Made by a program: the position numbers and the translations under genes | Source: Elusimicrobiota bacterium | GTDB taxonomy: Bacteria; Elusimicrobiota; Elusimicrobia; UBA1565; UBA9628 | Length of the DNA: 64,000 bases | Assembly (NCBI GenBank): GCA_028868375.1 | Contig: JAGWUP010000015.1 | Span: 1-64,000 of the forward strand | Direction: 5' to 3' | Shown: one piece after another, positions 9,538 through 17,955 of the stretch | How the letters are laid out: every line of letters begins with the position of its first letter | Numbering within the stretch: the first letter of the stretch is position 1 | Notes under the pieces: generated by a model | Databases searched by the model: none | Seen by the model: the letters and a program-made list of their open reading frames with translations, nothing else | Told to the model about the DNA's origin: nothing

Positions 9538-10554
9538 ATGGAGTTGAGTCCCGCCGAGGTCCTCAAGCACTGGAAGGCGGGACGCTTCGCGCCGGTCTAT
9601 TACCTGCTGGGCGAGGACGCCGCGGCCCGCGCCGAGGCGGTGGCCCGGCTCAAGGCCCTCTTCGGAGCCGACGACTTCAACCTCCTGGAGTTCTCCGGCG
9701 ACGCGGGCGCGGAGGCCGCCGAAGTCGTCAGCCAGGCCAGCACGCTCCCGGTCTTTGCCGAGCGCAGGCTGGTCGTCCTCAAGAATCCCAAGATCCCCGC
9801 CTCGGCCAAGGCGGCCCTGTCGGCTTATCTGAAGGACCCTCTTAAAAGCACGACCCTCGTCCTCCAGGGCGAGGAGCGCCGGGCCGACTTCAAGGACCCC
9901 CTGGTCAAGGCCTGTAGTGCGGCCGGCGTCGTCTGCGTCTTCTCCCCCATGACGGAGGAACAGGCGCGCGCCAGGCTGCAGGCTTGGGCCAAGACCCTGG
10001 GCAAGGCCCTAGCCGAGGAGGCGGCGGACGTGCTGGTCGGGGAGGTCGGCACCGACTGGTCCATACTTCAAGGCGAGCTCGAGAAGGCCGCCCTGTTTTC
10101 GGGAGAGCAGCCGGCCATCGCGGCCGAGGACGTCCTCGCTTGCCTGGGCTACCGCAAGGCCGCCAACCCCTGGTCGATCGGCGACTTGATCGAGCGCCGC
10201 GACGCCAAGGCGGCGCTGGCGCAGTTGCGCGCCCTGACCAAGGACGCCAAGGCCGACGAGCAGGCCCGCTCCGCCTTCTACAAGATTCGGGACGTCGTCT
10301 TACGGCAGCTCAAGGCCCGGCGCCTGCAGCAGGCGCGCGTCGCCCCCGACCAGATCGCCAGGACCGTCCGCCTCTATAATCCCTGGGCGGCCCGGCAGTT
10401 CTTGGAGCGCGCCTCCAAGCTGTCCGAGGAGCGCTTGCGCAGAGACCTCGAGCTCTGCCTGGAATGCGAAACTTCCCTCAACTCCAAAAGCTGGCTGCAG
10501 CCACGCCTGGAGGTCGAGCGGCTGGTGGTGGACGTCTGCCGGAAGGAGCGTTAG
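9538..10554 (+). CDS. holA: DNA polymerase III delta subunit
   Basis: The 338-residue HolA opens the sliding clamp within the clamp-loader complex. The N-terminus (FAPVYYLLGEDAAARAEAV) is the delta signature, followed by the FNLLEFSGD strand, the LPVFAERRLVVLKNPK region and a helical C-terminal domain with NPWAARQFLERASKLSEERL. It follows lptE by 8 nt and its stop overlaps the end of the convergent rpsT gene by 4 nt. DnaX, another clamp-loader subunit, is encoded at 32754-34400. Confidence 0.93.
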   Translation: MELSPAEVLKHWKAGRFAPVYYLLGEDAAARAEAVARLKALFGADDFNLLEFSGDAGAEAAEVVSQASTLPVFAERRLVVLKNPKIPASAKAALSAYLKDPLKSTTLVLQGEERRADFKDPLVKACSAAGVVCVFSPMTEEQARARLQAWAKTLGKALAEEAADVLVGEVGTDWSILQGELEKAALFSGEQPAIAAEDVLACLGYRKAANPWSIGDLIERRDAKAALAQLRALTKDAKADEQARSAFYKIRDVVLRQLKARRLQQARVAPDQIARTVRLYNPWAARQFLERASKLSEERLRRDLELCLECETSLNSKSWLQPRLEVERLVVDVCRKER

Positions 10555-10856
10555 GCCTTGGCGGCTGCGGCCGGGGCCAGTTGGGCGTTGATGCGCTTGG
10601 CCAGGCGCGACTTCTTGCGGGCGGCCGCCTTCCAATGGATCGTGCCGCGCCGGCTGGCCTTGTCGATGGCCGCCGCGGCGACGCTCATCAATTGGCCCAG
10701 CTTGGCGGCGTCCTTCGCCGCGGAAGCGTCCGCGACGGCGCGCACGGCCAGGCGGATGTCCTTCTTGACCTGGCGATTGCGCAGGTTGCGCTTGACGGAC
10801 TGGCGATGGGCCTTCACCGCCGAGGCGTGGCGCATCGACTTCTTCTGTTTAGCCAT
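10551..10856 (-). CDS. rpsT: 30S ribosomal protein S20
   Basis: S20 binds 16S rRNA in the small subunit body. The 101-residue basic product begins MAKQKKSMRHASAVKAHRQS and contains the RNLRNRQVKKDIRLAV block typical of S20; the Ala-rich C-terminus is slightly extended. The ATG at 10856 is favoured over an upstream in-frame ATG at 10865, which lies inside the proposed -10 box. It is convergent with holA. S20 genes adjacent to holA occur in several phyla. Confidence 0.95.
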   Translation of the reverse strand: MAKQKKSMRHASAVKAHRQSVKRNLRNRQVKKDIRLAVRAVADASAAKDAAKLGQLMSVAAAAIDKASRRGTIHWKAAARKKSRLAKRINAQLAPAAAAKA

Positions 10857-10864
10857 CGGGTTCA

Positions 10865-10873
10865 ATTAGACCA
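10865..10873 (-). promoter_or_regulatory. Extended -10 element upstream of rpsT
   Basis: On the minus strand the sequence reads TGGTCTAAT (TGn plus TCTAAT) and ends 8 nt before the rpsT ATG. This is the same layout as at leuS and several other genes in the window, pointing to a very short or absent leader. Confidence 0.4.
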
Positions 10874-10895
10874 ATTTCCTTAGACGTTGGTCAAT

Positions 10896-11483
10896 CTAGC
10901 CGTGGACGCCCGCGGCTACATCCCCTGGCGTGATCATCGACCAGAAATCGAGGCAGTTGCGCAACTGCGCCTGGCCGATCGGCGAGGCCAGCCTCGGATC
11001 GGCCCCCGCGCCCTCGTACTGCACAACCCCCTGAATGATGTTGAAAATCGGCCCATTGTCCATGCGGAGCTGGAGCAGAGCGATGCGGACGCTGCCGTCC
11101 TCGCCGGTTTCCACGGCTGCGGACAAATTGAAAACGGCCATCTCTCCTGTAAGCGAATTCTGAGCTGAAGCTTGAAGCATTACCTGCCTCCGCTGCTGCG
11201 CTATATTCCATTTGTGGATATCGACCACCTTCTGCGCCAACGCCTTGAAGTGGTTCCACTGCAGCCGGGTTAAATAGTTGATCCTGTCGTCGGAGCTGAC
11301 GGGCCGCCGCTGCGAGACCGGGCGCGCCGCCGGCGCCGGGACGTCGGCGACGAACGTCGGCTTGGCCAGCGCGGAGAAGGCGGCGTCCCCGCTGCTCCTA
11401 ACGCTCTCCATTCCCGCCGCCCGCGCCCAAACCGCCGACGACAGAAGACCTGCGACCGCCGCTGCGATAATCGCCTTGTTCAT
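10896..11483 (-). CDS. Small secreted protein of unknown function
   Basis: A 195-residue protein with a clear signal peptide (MNKAIIAAAVAGLLSSAVWA, cleavage near ARA-AG). After a 40-residue linker it has a helical segment (RLQWNHFKALAQKVVDIHKW) and a beta-rich part (MAVFNLSAAVETGEDGSVRI, then LDFWSMITPGDVAAG). I recognise no family. The ATG at 11483 is preceded by a good GGAGGGAGC ribosome-binding site and a CATAAT hexamer at 11518-11523, so this gene has a conventional leader, unlike its neighbours. It may be cotranscribed with rpsT, whose ATG is about 40 nt downstream. Confidence 0.75.
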   Translation of the reverse strand: MNKAIIAAAVAGLLSSAVWARAAGMESVRSSGDAAFSALAKPTFVADVPAPAARPVSQRRPVSSDDRINYLTRLQWNHFKALAQKVVDIHKWNIAQQRRQVMLQASAQNSLTGEMAVFNLSAAVETGEDGSVRIALLQLRMDNGPIFNIIQGVVQYEGAGADPRLASPIGQAQLRNCLDFWSMITPGDVAAGVHG

Positions 11484-11596
11484 GCTCCCTCCACGCGCCC
11501 ACGCCGAACGAGAGGGCATTATGACAAACGCCATCGGAGCTGGGATGAGGCCTTGGACCCAAGCCGGTCCTGTCATTGGGCCCACCGGCGAATAGG

Positions 11597-11602
11597 TACA
11601 AT
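11597..11602 (+). promoter_or_regulatory. -10-like box immediately upstream of uvrC
   Basis: TACAAT ends 6 nt before the uvrC ATG at 11609. There is no ribosome-binding site between them, which suggests a leaderless start. No convincing -35 element was seen. Confidence 0.4.
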
Positions 11603-11608
11603 CAAACC

Positions 11609-12916
11609 ATGACGGCCTTCGTCGACCGCAGCCATTTGCCGCATGCCTGCGGGGTCTACATCATGCGCGACGAGGCGGGCAAAATCCTCTATATCGGCAA
11701 GGCGATCGACCTGGCCAAGCGCGTCTCGCATTATTTCGCGCCGAGGAAGGGCCCAGCGGACTACAAGAACTCGATTCTGGCGCCCCTTGTGCGCAAGATC
11801 GACTACATCGCCTGCGCCAGCGAGCGGGAGGCGCTGCTCTTGGAGCAGCGCTTGATCAAGCGGCATCGCCCCTTTTTCAACGTGACCTTGAAGGACGACA
11901 AGGCCTACCCCTACGTGAAGGTCACCCTGGGCGAGGATTTCCCTCGCGTGCTGCTGGCGCGACGCAAGCTCAAAGACAAGGCCGCCTACTTCGGGCCCTT
12001 TCCGAACGTCACGCCGGTGCGCCGACTGCTCAAGGACCTCTGGCGCCGCCGCTTCTTCCGATTGCGCCCCTGCCGCTGGGAATTTTCCATGGAGCGCCCG
12101 CTGGAGGCCCGCAAGATCAACTCCTGCCTCTACTATCACACCGGCGAGTGCCCCGCCCCCTGCGCGGGCCTGGTCTCCTTCGAGGGGTATCGCGGCTACG
12201 CCGGAGACGTGCTCGCCTTCTTTCGCGGCGATTACGCGGACTTAGCGGAGCGCTTCCGGCGCGAGATGGCGGAGGCCTCCTTAAGCCTGGACTACGAGCG
12301 CGCCGCGCAATTGCGCGACAACATCGCGGCGATCGCGCAGATGGGCGAGCGGGCGCGCGTGGAAGCGGTCAGCGAGGCCGGCGTGGCCGGCCGACTCAAG
12401 GCCTCGCAGGCCGTCACGGACCTGCAGAAAGCCCTGGGATTGGCCGCGCCTCCCTTCCATATAGAATGCTTCGACATCTCTCATTTCCAGGGACGGCAGA
12501 CGGTCGCCTCGATGGTCTGCTTCAAGGCAGGGGTCCCGAACAAGGACGAGTATCGGCGCTTCCGGGTCCGCGCTGTCGCCGGCATCGACGACTTCGCCTC
12601 CCTCTCCGAGGTGGTTGGGCGCCGCTACGCGCGCTTGAAAGCCGAGGGCTCTCGGCTGCCGGACCTGATCCTGATCGACGGCGGCAAGGGCCAGCTCCAT
12701 GCCGCCCAGGCCGCGCTCAAAAGCGTCGGCGCCGACGCGCCGGTGGCCTCGCTGGCCAAGAGGATCGAGGAGGTCTTCCTGCCGGGACGGACGAACTCTC
12801 TCCTGCTGGCTCGCGATCGCCCCGCGCTGCGACTGCTGCAGCATCTGCGCGACGAGGCGCACCGCTTCGGGTTGGCCTATCACCGCCTGCTGCGGGGAAA
12901 GGCCCTCCTCGGCTAG
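11609..12916 (+). CDS. uvrC: Compact UvrC-like excinuclease subunit lacking the HhH domain
   Basis: UvrC makes both incisions in nucleotide excision repair. This 435-residue protein has the GIY-YIG nuclease (CGVYIMRDEAGKILYIGKA), the four-Cys region expected for an Fe-S cluster (CRWEF to CPAPC), a UVR domain near residues 212-245 (LDYERAAQLRDNIAAI) and the RNase H-like nuclease with FDISHFQG near 287 and LILIDGGKGQL. It is about 170 residues shorter than usual: the segment between UVR and the RNase H domain is nearly absent and the protein stops at YHRLLRGKALLG, so the C-terminal tandem HhH is missing. The frame is intact. The start is the ATG at 11609. Confidence 0.88.
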   Translation: MTAFVDRSHLPHACGVYIMRDEAGKILYIGKAIDLAKRVSHYFAPRKGPADYKNSILAPLVRKIDYIACASEREALLLEQRLIKRHRPFFNVTLKDDKAYPYVKVTLGEDFPRVLLARRKLKDKAAYFGPFPNVTPVRRLLKDLWRRRFFRLRPCRWEFSMERPLEARKINSCLYYHTGECPAPCAGLVSFEGYRGYAGDVLAFFRGDYADLAERFRREMAEASLSLDYERAAQLRDNIAAIAQMGERARVEAVSEAGVAGRLKASQAVTDLQKALGLAAPPFHIECFDISHFQGRQTVASMVCFKAGVPNKDEYRRFRVRAVAGIDDFASLSEVVGRRYARLKAEGSRLPDLILIDGGKGQLHAAQAALKSVGADAPVASLAKRIEEVFLPGRTNSLLLARDRPALRLLQHLRDEAHRFGLAYHRLLRGKALLG

Positions 12917-12917
12917 C

Positions 12918-14147
12918 CTACTTGTCCATGTTGCTGGCCAGCTGGCCCAAGTCGAACATCGGCAGGAACATCGCGACGACCAGAGTCCCGATCAAAACGC
13001 CCATCACGACGATGATGATGGGCTCGATGAGGGAGGTCAGGCCCTTGACGGCGGCGTCGACCTCCATGTCGTAGAAGTCGGCGATCTTGCCCAGCATGAC
13101 GTCGAGAGCGCCGGTCTCCTCGCCGACCGCGATCATCGAGGTCACCATGTTCGGGAAGATGCCGCTCTTCTTGAGCGGGTCGGAGAGATGTCCGCCCTCG
13201 CGGATCGACTCGCGCGTGGCCAGCACCGCCTCGGCGATGATCACGTTTCCCGCCGTCGCCGCCACCGTCTCCAGCGCCTGCATGATCGGAACGCCGGATT
13301 TGATCAGCGTGCTCAGGGTGCGCGTGAACTTGGCCACTGCGACCTTCTTGAGAATCGGCCCGAAAATGGGAAGGCTCAAGGTCTTCGCGTCGCACAGTTT
13401 GTGCCCCTTCGGCGTGGCGTAGAAGCGCTGGAAGCCCTTCCAGCCGACCACGGGCGCGGCGATGATCAGGGGGAAATAATGCTTGGTGAAATCGGAGAGG
13501 TTGATGAACATCTGGGTCAGCATGGGCAGCTGGGAGCCGAAGGACTCGAAAATATGCTTGAAGGTCGGGATCACGAAGACCATCAGGAACACGGTGACGA
13601 TGGCGCAGATGCTCAGCACGATGATCGGATACATCATCGCGCTCTTGACCTTGGCCTTCAGGCCCTCGGAATTCTCGAGGTAGGCCGTCAAGCGCTCCAG
13701 GATCGTGTCCAGGATGCCTCCAAGCTCCCCCGCCTTCACCATGGAGGAATAAAGCTCGGGGAAGGCGTCCGGATGCTTCTTGAGGGCGTCGGAAATGGAC
13801 AGCCCTCCCTCGATGTCGGCGCGGACGGCGCCCAGGACGGTCTTGAAGGCCGGATTTTCGGCCTGGGCCTCGAGAATCGCAAGCCCCTGCACGATCGGAA
13901 CGCCCGCCCCGACCAAGGTCGAAAGCTGGCGCGAGAACAGCACGAGATCCTTGGAGGTGACATGCCCCTTGGATTTGAACAGGGCCTTGAGCTTGTCCAA
14001 CGGCCCCTCCGTCCGCAAGGCCAGCTCGAGAATGACGAGCTTCTGCGAGCGCAGGCGCTCCACCGCCTCGCGCCGCTCCCTGGCCTCGATGTGCCCGCGC
14101 AGAATGCTGCCGTCAGCGCCGCGAGCTTTATAGGCGAATGCTGGCAT
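12918..14147 (-). CDS. pilC: Type IV pilus inner-membrane platform protein PilC
   Basis: A 409-residue GspF/PilC family membrane protein that forms the inner-membrane platform moved by the PilB and PilT motors. The N-terminus (FAYKARGADGSILRGHIEA) is characteristic, two GspF domains follow (LVLFSRQLSTLVGAGVPIVQ and TLIKSGVPIMQALETVA), and there are three hydrophobic segments (for example MYPIIVLSICAIVTVFLMVF and IIIVVMGVLIGTLVVAMFLP). It is the last gene of pilB-pilT-pilC and is convergent with uvrC, with only 1 base between stops. Confidence 0.95.
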   Translation of the reverse strand: MPAFAYKARGADGSILRGHIEARERREAVERLRSQKLVILELALRTEGPLDKLKALFKSKGHVTSKDLVLFSRQLSTLVGAGVPIVQGLAILEAQAENPAFKTVLGAVRADIEGGLSISDALKKHPDAFPELYSSMVKAGELGGILDTILERLTAYLENSEGLKAKVKSAMMYPIIVLSICAIVTVFLMVFVIPTFKHIFESFGSQLPMLTQMFINLSDFTKHYFPLIIAAPVVGWKGFQRFYATPKGHKLCDAKTLSLPIFGPILKKVAVAKFTRTLSTLIKSGVPIMQALETVAATAGNVIIAEAVLATRESIREGGHLSDPLKKSGIFPNMVTSMIAVGEETGALDVMLGKIADFYDMEVDAAVKGLTSLIEPIIIVVMGVLIGTLVVAMFLPMFDLGQLASNMDK

Positions 14148-14156
14148 AGGGTTCGC

Positions 14157-15230
14157 CTAGGCAGGCGCCGCCGTCCTCTGAAGAAGGCGGCGCAAATCCT
14201 CCGGATCCAGGGAATGGGCCATGACCTCCTGCAGGGTGGCCCGCTGGCGACGGTATAAATCGGCCAAGGATTGGTTCATCGTCTGCATGCCGAATTTCCC
14301 GCCGGTCTGGATCGCCAATTGGACCTGCTCGATCTTCTGCTCTCGGATCAGGTTGCGGATGGCCGATGTCGCCATCAAAATCTCGGCCGCCAGCACGCGC
14401 CCCTGCCCGGAGGCGTGCACCAACAGCTGCTGGCAGATCACGGCCTGCAGGACGAAGGACAACTGCACGCGGACCTGCTCGATCTGGTGCTGCGGGAACA
14501 CGTCGATGACGCGGTTGATCGTCTGGGCGCAGTCGTTGGTGTGCAGCGTGGCCAGCACGAGGTGCCCTGTCTCCGCGATCGTCAGCGCCGCGGAGATCGT
14601 CTCCAAGTCGCGCAGCTCGCCGATCAAGATCACGTTCGGATCCTGGCGCAGGACGTGCTTGAGGGAGGCCGCGAAGCTCTCCGTATCCTGCCCGACCTCG
14701 CGCTGGTTGACTATGGACTTCTTGTGGGAGTGGACGTACTCGATCGGATCCTCGACCGTCACGATATGGCCGGTGCGATGCTCGTTGATATAGTCGATCA
14801 TCGAGGCCAGGGTGGTCGATTTCCCGGAGCCGGTCGGGCCCGTCACGAGGATCAAGCCCTTGGGAATCTTGATGATGTCGTAGATGCTCTGGGGCAGCCC
14901 GATCTCCTCGAAGGTCTTGAACTGCGCCGGGATGGCGCGCACCGCCGCTCCCACGGAGCCGCGCTGACGGTAAATATTCACGCGCAGCCGCCCGATGCCC
15001 TTGAGCCCGAACGCCAGGTCGAGCTCGTTGTTGGCCTCGTAGCGCTGCCTCTGCTGCTCGGTCAACAGGGAAAAGACGAGAGTCTGCGAAGTCTCGTGGG
15101 TCAGCTTCTCGAACGGCGTCGGCACCAATTGGCCGTCGATGCGCAGCATCGGAGGCGCGCCCACCGTCAGATGCAGGTCAGAAGCGCCTCGCTCGTGCAT
15201 CAGAAGAAACAGCTCGCTCATCGATATCAT
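14157..15230 (-). CDS. pilT: Type IV pilus retraction ATPase PilT
   Basis: The 357-residue hexameric ATPase drives pilus retraction and twitching motility. Visible features are the N-terminal SELFLLMHERGASDLHLTVGAPP signature (read in parts), Walker A GPTGSGKST, the Asp box VTVEDPIEYVH, Walker B VILIGELRDLETI and the His box GHLVLATLHTNDC. The start at 15230 has AGGAG with suitable spacing; an in-frame ATG three codons later is the alternative. It sits between pilB (8-nt gap) and pilC. Confidence 0.96.
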   Translation of the reverse strand: MISMSELFLLMHERGASDLHLTVGAPPMLRIDGQLVPTPFEKLTHETSQTLVFSLLTEQQRQRYEANNELDLAFGLKGIGRLRVNIYRQRGSVGAAVRAIPAQFKTFEEIGLPQSIYDIIKIPKGLILVTGPTGSGKSTTLASMIDYINEHRTGHIVTVEDPIEYVHSHKKSIVNQREVGQDTESFAASLKHVLRQDPNVILIGELRDLETISAALTIAETGHLVLATLHTNDCAQTINRVIDVFPQHQIEQVRVQLSFVLQAVICQQLLVHASGQGRVLAAEILMATSAIRNLIREQKIEQVQLAIQTGGKFGMQTMNQSLADLYRRQRATLQEVMAHSLDPEDLRRLLQRTAAPA

Positions 15231-15238
15231 GTTCGCTC

Positions 15239-17002
15239 CTAGGAGTGAGCTCCGGTGACCCGAAGGACTTCCTCGGCGGTGGTATCCCCGGAAAGCAGCT
15301 TGCGGATCGCCGATTCCTGCAACGTGATCATGCCGTTGCGCATGGCCGTTTCCTTGATTTTAAGGGCGGTGGCGCGCTGCCCGATCAGTTCGCGCAACTC
15401 GTCGTTGATCTCCAGCACCTCGTGGACGCCCTTGCGCCCCCGATAGCCGGTCCCGGAGCAGGAGGGGCAGCCCTTGCCCCGATAAAGCGTCACCTTCCGC
15501 GCCTCCGGCAGCTTCCTCTGGGGCACGCCGAAAGTGGCCAGCCATTCCCGGTCCACCTCGTAGGCCTCTCGGCAGTCCCGGCAGATCGTCCGCACCAGGC
15601 GCTGTGCGACGACCATCGTCAGCGCCGAGCAAATCAACACCGGTTCGATGCCCATCATCAGGATGCGGGTGATCGCACCGGGGGCGTCGTTGGTATGCAG
15701 CGTGGAAAACACGAGATGCCCGGTCAACGCGGCGTTGATCGCGATCGTGATCGTCTCCTGGTCGCGGATCTCGCCGACCATGATGATGTCCGGGTCCTGC
15801 CGCAGGAAGGACCTCAAGGACGCGGCGAAGGTCAGGCCGATGTCGGGATTGCACTGCACCTGGTTGATCCCCTGGAGCTGGAACTCGACGGGGTCCTCGG
15901 CCGTCATGATGTTGACGTCCGGCGTGTTGAGCGTATGCAGGGTCGAGTACAAAGTCGTCGACTTGCCGGAGCCGGTGGGGCCGGTGACGAGGACTATGCC
16001 GTAGGGATCCTGGATATGCTTGGAGTAGATCGAGGAGTTTTCCGGATCCATCCCGAGCCTGCCGACGTCCAGCTGCATCGCCGCTGAATCCATGATGCGC
16101 ATGACGACCTTCTCCCCCGGAGCGCAGGGGCAGACGGAGATGCGCAGGTCGACCTCCTTGCCGTCGACCCTGACCTTGATCCGGCCGTCCTGGGGCCGGC
16201 GACGCTCCGATATATCCAGATCCGCCATGATCTTCAGCCGGGAAACGATCGCGTTCAGGAATTTCTTGGGCGGCGACGCTTGGTCGTGCAACACCCCATC
16301 CATGCGATAGCGCACCCGCAGCAGCTTTTGATAGGGCTCTATATGGATGTCCGAAGCCCCCGCCTTGATGGCTCGCCCGAGAAGCAGGTTGACGATCTGG
16401 ATGACGCCCCCCTCGTCCTCCTTCGAAATCGAGACGCCTCCTTCGTCCCCCTCGGCATCGGCGGCCCTCTTGGCCTCCTCGATGACGCCGACCTCACCGC
16501 CCTGCCGCTGCAAATCCTCGGCCGCCTTCTTGGCCGACTCCCCGGTTCCGAAGGCGCGGTCTATGGCCTCGCGCAGCTCGCCCTCGGGCGCTATGACGAC
16601 GTTGACCTTCAGCCCGGTCATGATCTTGATCTCGTCGACGGCCATGATGTTGAAGGGGTCGGACATCGCCACCGTCAACTGCTCCTCGGCGAAAGCGATC
16701 GGCAGCAGCAATTTCTGGCGGATGATCTTTTCAGGCACCAGCCGCAGGACATCGGGCTTGACGGGGCCTCGATCATCGAGGCGCAAGAACTTGAAACCGC
16801 ATTGGGCGCAGATGAACTCGACGAGTTTCCCCTCCGTGAGGTAGCCCTTGCGCACGATGACGGCGCTGAGCATGGCGCCGGTTTTTTTGTGCTCCTCCAG
16901 GCACTCGTTCATCTGAACGTAGGTCAACATCCCCTCGGAGACAAGAAGGTCTCCCAGGCGGGCCGAGATCGCGATGGGACTGCTGGATTCCTTAACGGGC
17001 AT
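15239..17002 (-). CDS. pilB: Type IV pilus assembly ATPase PilB (GspE family)
   Basis: The 587-residue extension ATPase powers pilin polymerisation. The N-terminal MshEN-type domain is present (ARLGDLLVSEGMLTYVQMNE), followed by a central N2 domain and the AAA core: Walker A GPTGSGKST, MTAEDPVEFQL, IIMVGEIRDQETI and GHLVFSTLHTNDAP. A tetracysteine zinc site (CRDC, then CPSC) lies in the C-terminal part as in PilB/GspE. It is the first gene of the pilB-pilT-pilC cluster. Pilin and secretin genes are not in the window. Confidence 0.96.
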   Translation of the reverse strand: MPVKESSSPIAISARLGDLLVSEGMLTYVQMNECLEEHKKTGAMLSAVIVRKGYLTEGKLVEFICAQCGFKFLRLDDRGPVKPDVLRLVPEKIIRQKLLLPIAFAEEQLTVAMSDPFNIMAVDEIKIMTGLKVNVVIAPEGELREAIDRAFGTGESAKKAAEDLQRQGGEVGVIEEAKRAADAEGDEGGVSISKEDEGGVIQIVNLLLGRAIKAGASDIHIEPYQKLLRVRYRMDGVLHDQASPPKKFLNAIVSRLKIMADLDISERRRPQDGRIKVRVDGKEVDLRISVCPCAPGEKVVMRIMDSAAMQLDVGRLGMDPENSSIYSKHIQDPYGIVLVTGPTGSGKSTTLYSTLHTLNTPDVNIMTAEDPVEFQLQGINQVQCNPDIGLTFAASLRSFLRQDPDIIMVGEIRDQETITIAINAALTGHLVFSTLHTNDAPGAITRILMMGIEPVLICSALTMVVAQRLVRTICRDCREAYEVDREWLATFGVPQRKLPEARKVTLYRGKGCPSCSGTGYRGRKGVHEVLEINDELRELIGQRATALKIKETAMRNGMITLQESAIRKLLSGDTTAEEVLRVTGAHS

Positions 17003-17070
17003 GAGCCGCTTCTAGGGTAACGGCCGGTTCCGGCGTTGTCAAGGCTTCTCGACCTTCCAAAATCCTTTCC

Positions 17071-17898
17071 TTATGGAAAGGCTGGAGCGCGCACCCAGCA
17101 CGGGATCGTCATCGCCGTGTTTGGGGGGTAGATCGAGCCGCCTCCCATGCTGGAATAGGCTTCGCCGATGGAGCAGCGTGCTTCCTTGAGCCTCGTAAAG
17201 AAGCGCCTGGTAAACGACAAATGCAGCCCGAACGGATCGATGGGAGAAAAGAAAGTGGACTCGCCGGCGATCGAGCCGGAAAGCAGGACAATGCCCTGCG
17301 GATTCCTGTAGGGAGGCCGTCGGCCCCAATGGATGTAGCCATGCCAGATCTGATCGGAAAAATCGCCGGAGCCGCAGGAGTCGAAAAAGAACAGCCTTTG
17401 CCCGGGCAAGGCGCGCAGCCAATCGACGAACGGCTTGACCTCTTCCGTCACCTCCTCTTGCCTGCCCCGCTTCCATTGAGTCGCAGTCGTCAGGCTGCCG
17501 CCGGAGCCGTGGCCGGTGAACGCGAAAATCGTCGTGTCGCAAGGATTGATGGAAGCCGGCAGGTCGCGCATGATGGCCTGGAGGGAGCGATCGCTGGCCA
17601 GCGGCTTGCTTCGATCATAGAGGATTTTGACTACGAGATGGATTCCTAGGCCGTGCAGCCAATTCTCCAGCCAGTTGGCATCGTTGCGAAAATACCGCTC
17701 ATCGCCGGCCCTGAAGTTGATGTCGTTGACGTCTCCCGGGCCGGCCAGGATGATCGCGATGACCTTTCCTGGCGCCATTCTCCCCATGGAATCCCGGCAG
17801 GACCTGGCATTGATCAAGCGAGGCGCCATCGCGACCTGCTCCGCGCCGGCCGAGCGGAAAGCGGCAAGCAGGGACAAGGACAGCAGCAGCCGCGCCAT
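17071..17898 (-). CDS. Secreted caspase-fold (clan CD) cysteine peptidase-like protein
   Basis: A 275-residue protein with a signal peptide (about 1-19). The body has the clan CD arrangement: a strand VIAIILAGPGDVND, a helix with NWLENWLHGLG, the catalytic His in FAFTGHGSGG (His130) and the catalytic Cys in LFFFDSCGSGD (Cys175). This is the HG/DSC dyad of caspase, legumain and gingipain relatives. Secretion suggests processing of envelope or pilus proteins, or action outside the cell; the substrate is unknown. It lies between pilB and the GYF-domain gene. Two further cysteines (34 and 120) could form a disulfide. Confidence 0.75.
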   Translation of the reverse strand: MARLLLSLSLLAAFRSAGAEQVAMAPRLINARSCRDSMGRMAPGKVIAIILAGPGDVNDINFRAGDERYFRNDANWLENWLHGLGIHLVVKILYDRSKPLASDRSLQAIMRDLPASINPCDTTIFAFTGHGSGGSLTTATQWKRGRQEEVTEEVKPFVDWLRALPGQRLFFFDSCGSGDFSDQIWHGYIHWGRRPPYRNPQGIVLLSGSIAGESTFFSPIDPFGLHLSFTRRFFTRLKEARCSIGEAYSSMGGGSIYPPNTAMTIPCWVRAPAFP

Positions 17899-17955
17899 GC
17901 CGCCAATTTAACAACAGTTCCCCGGCCTAGGAAAGCCCGCTCTGCTTCGCGTAAG

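Noticed and set aside
17021-17039. Hairpin between the caspase-like gene and pilB as terminator
   Set aside because: The stem is short with a bulge and is not followed by T residues on the minus strand; too weak to list.
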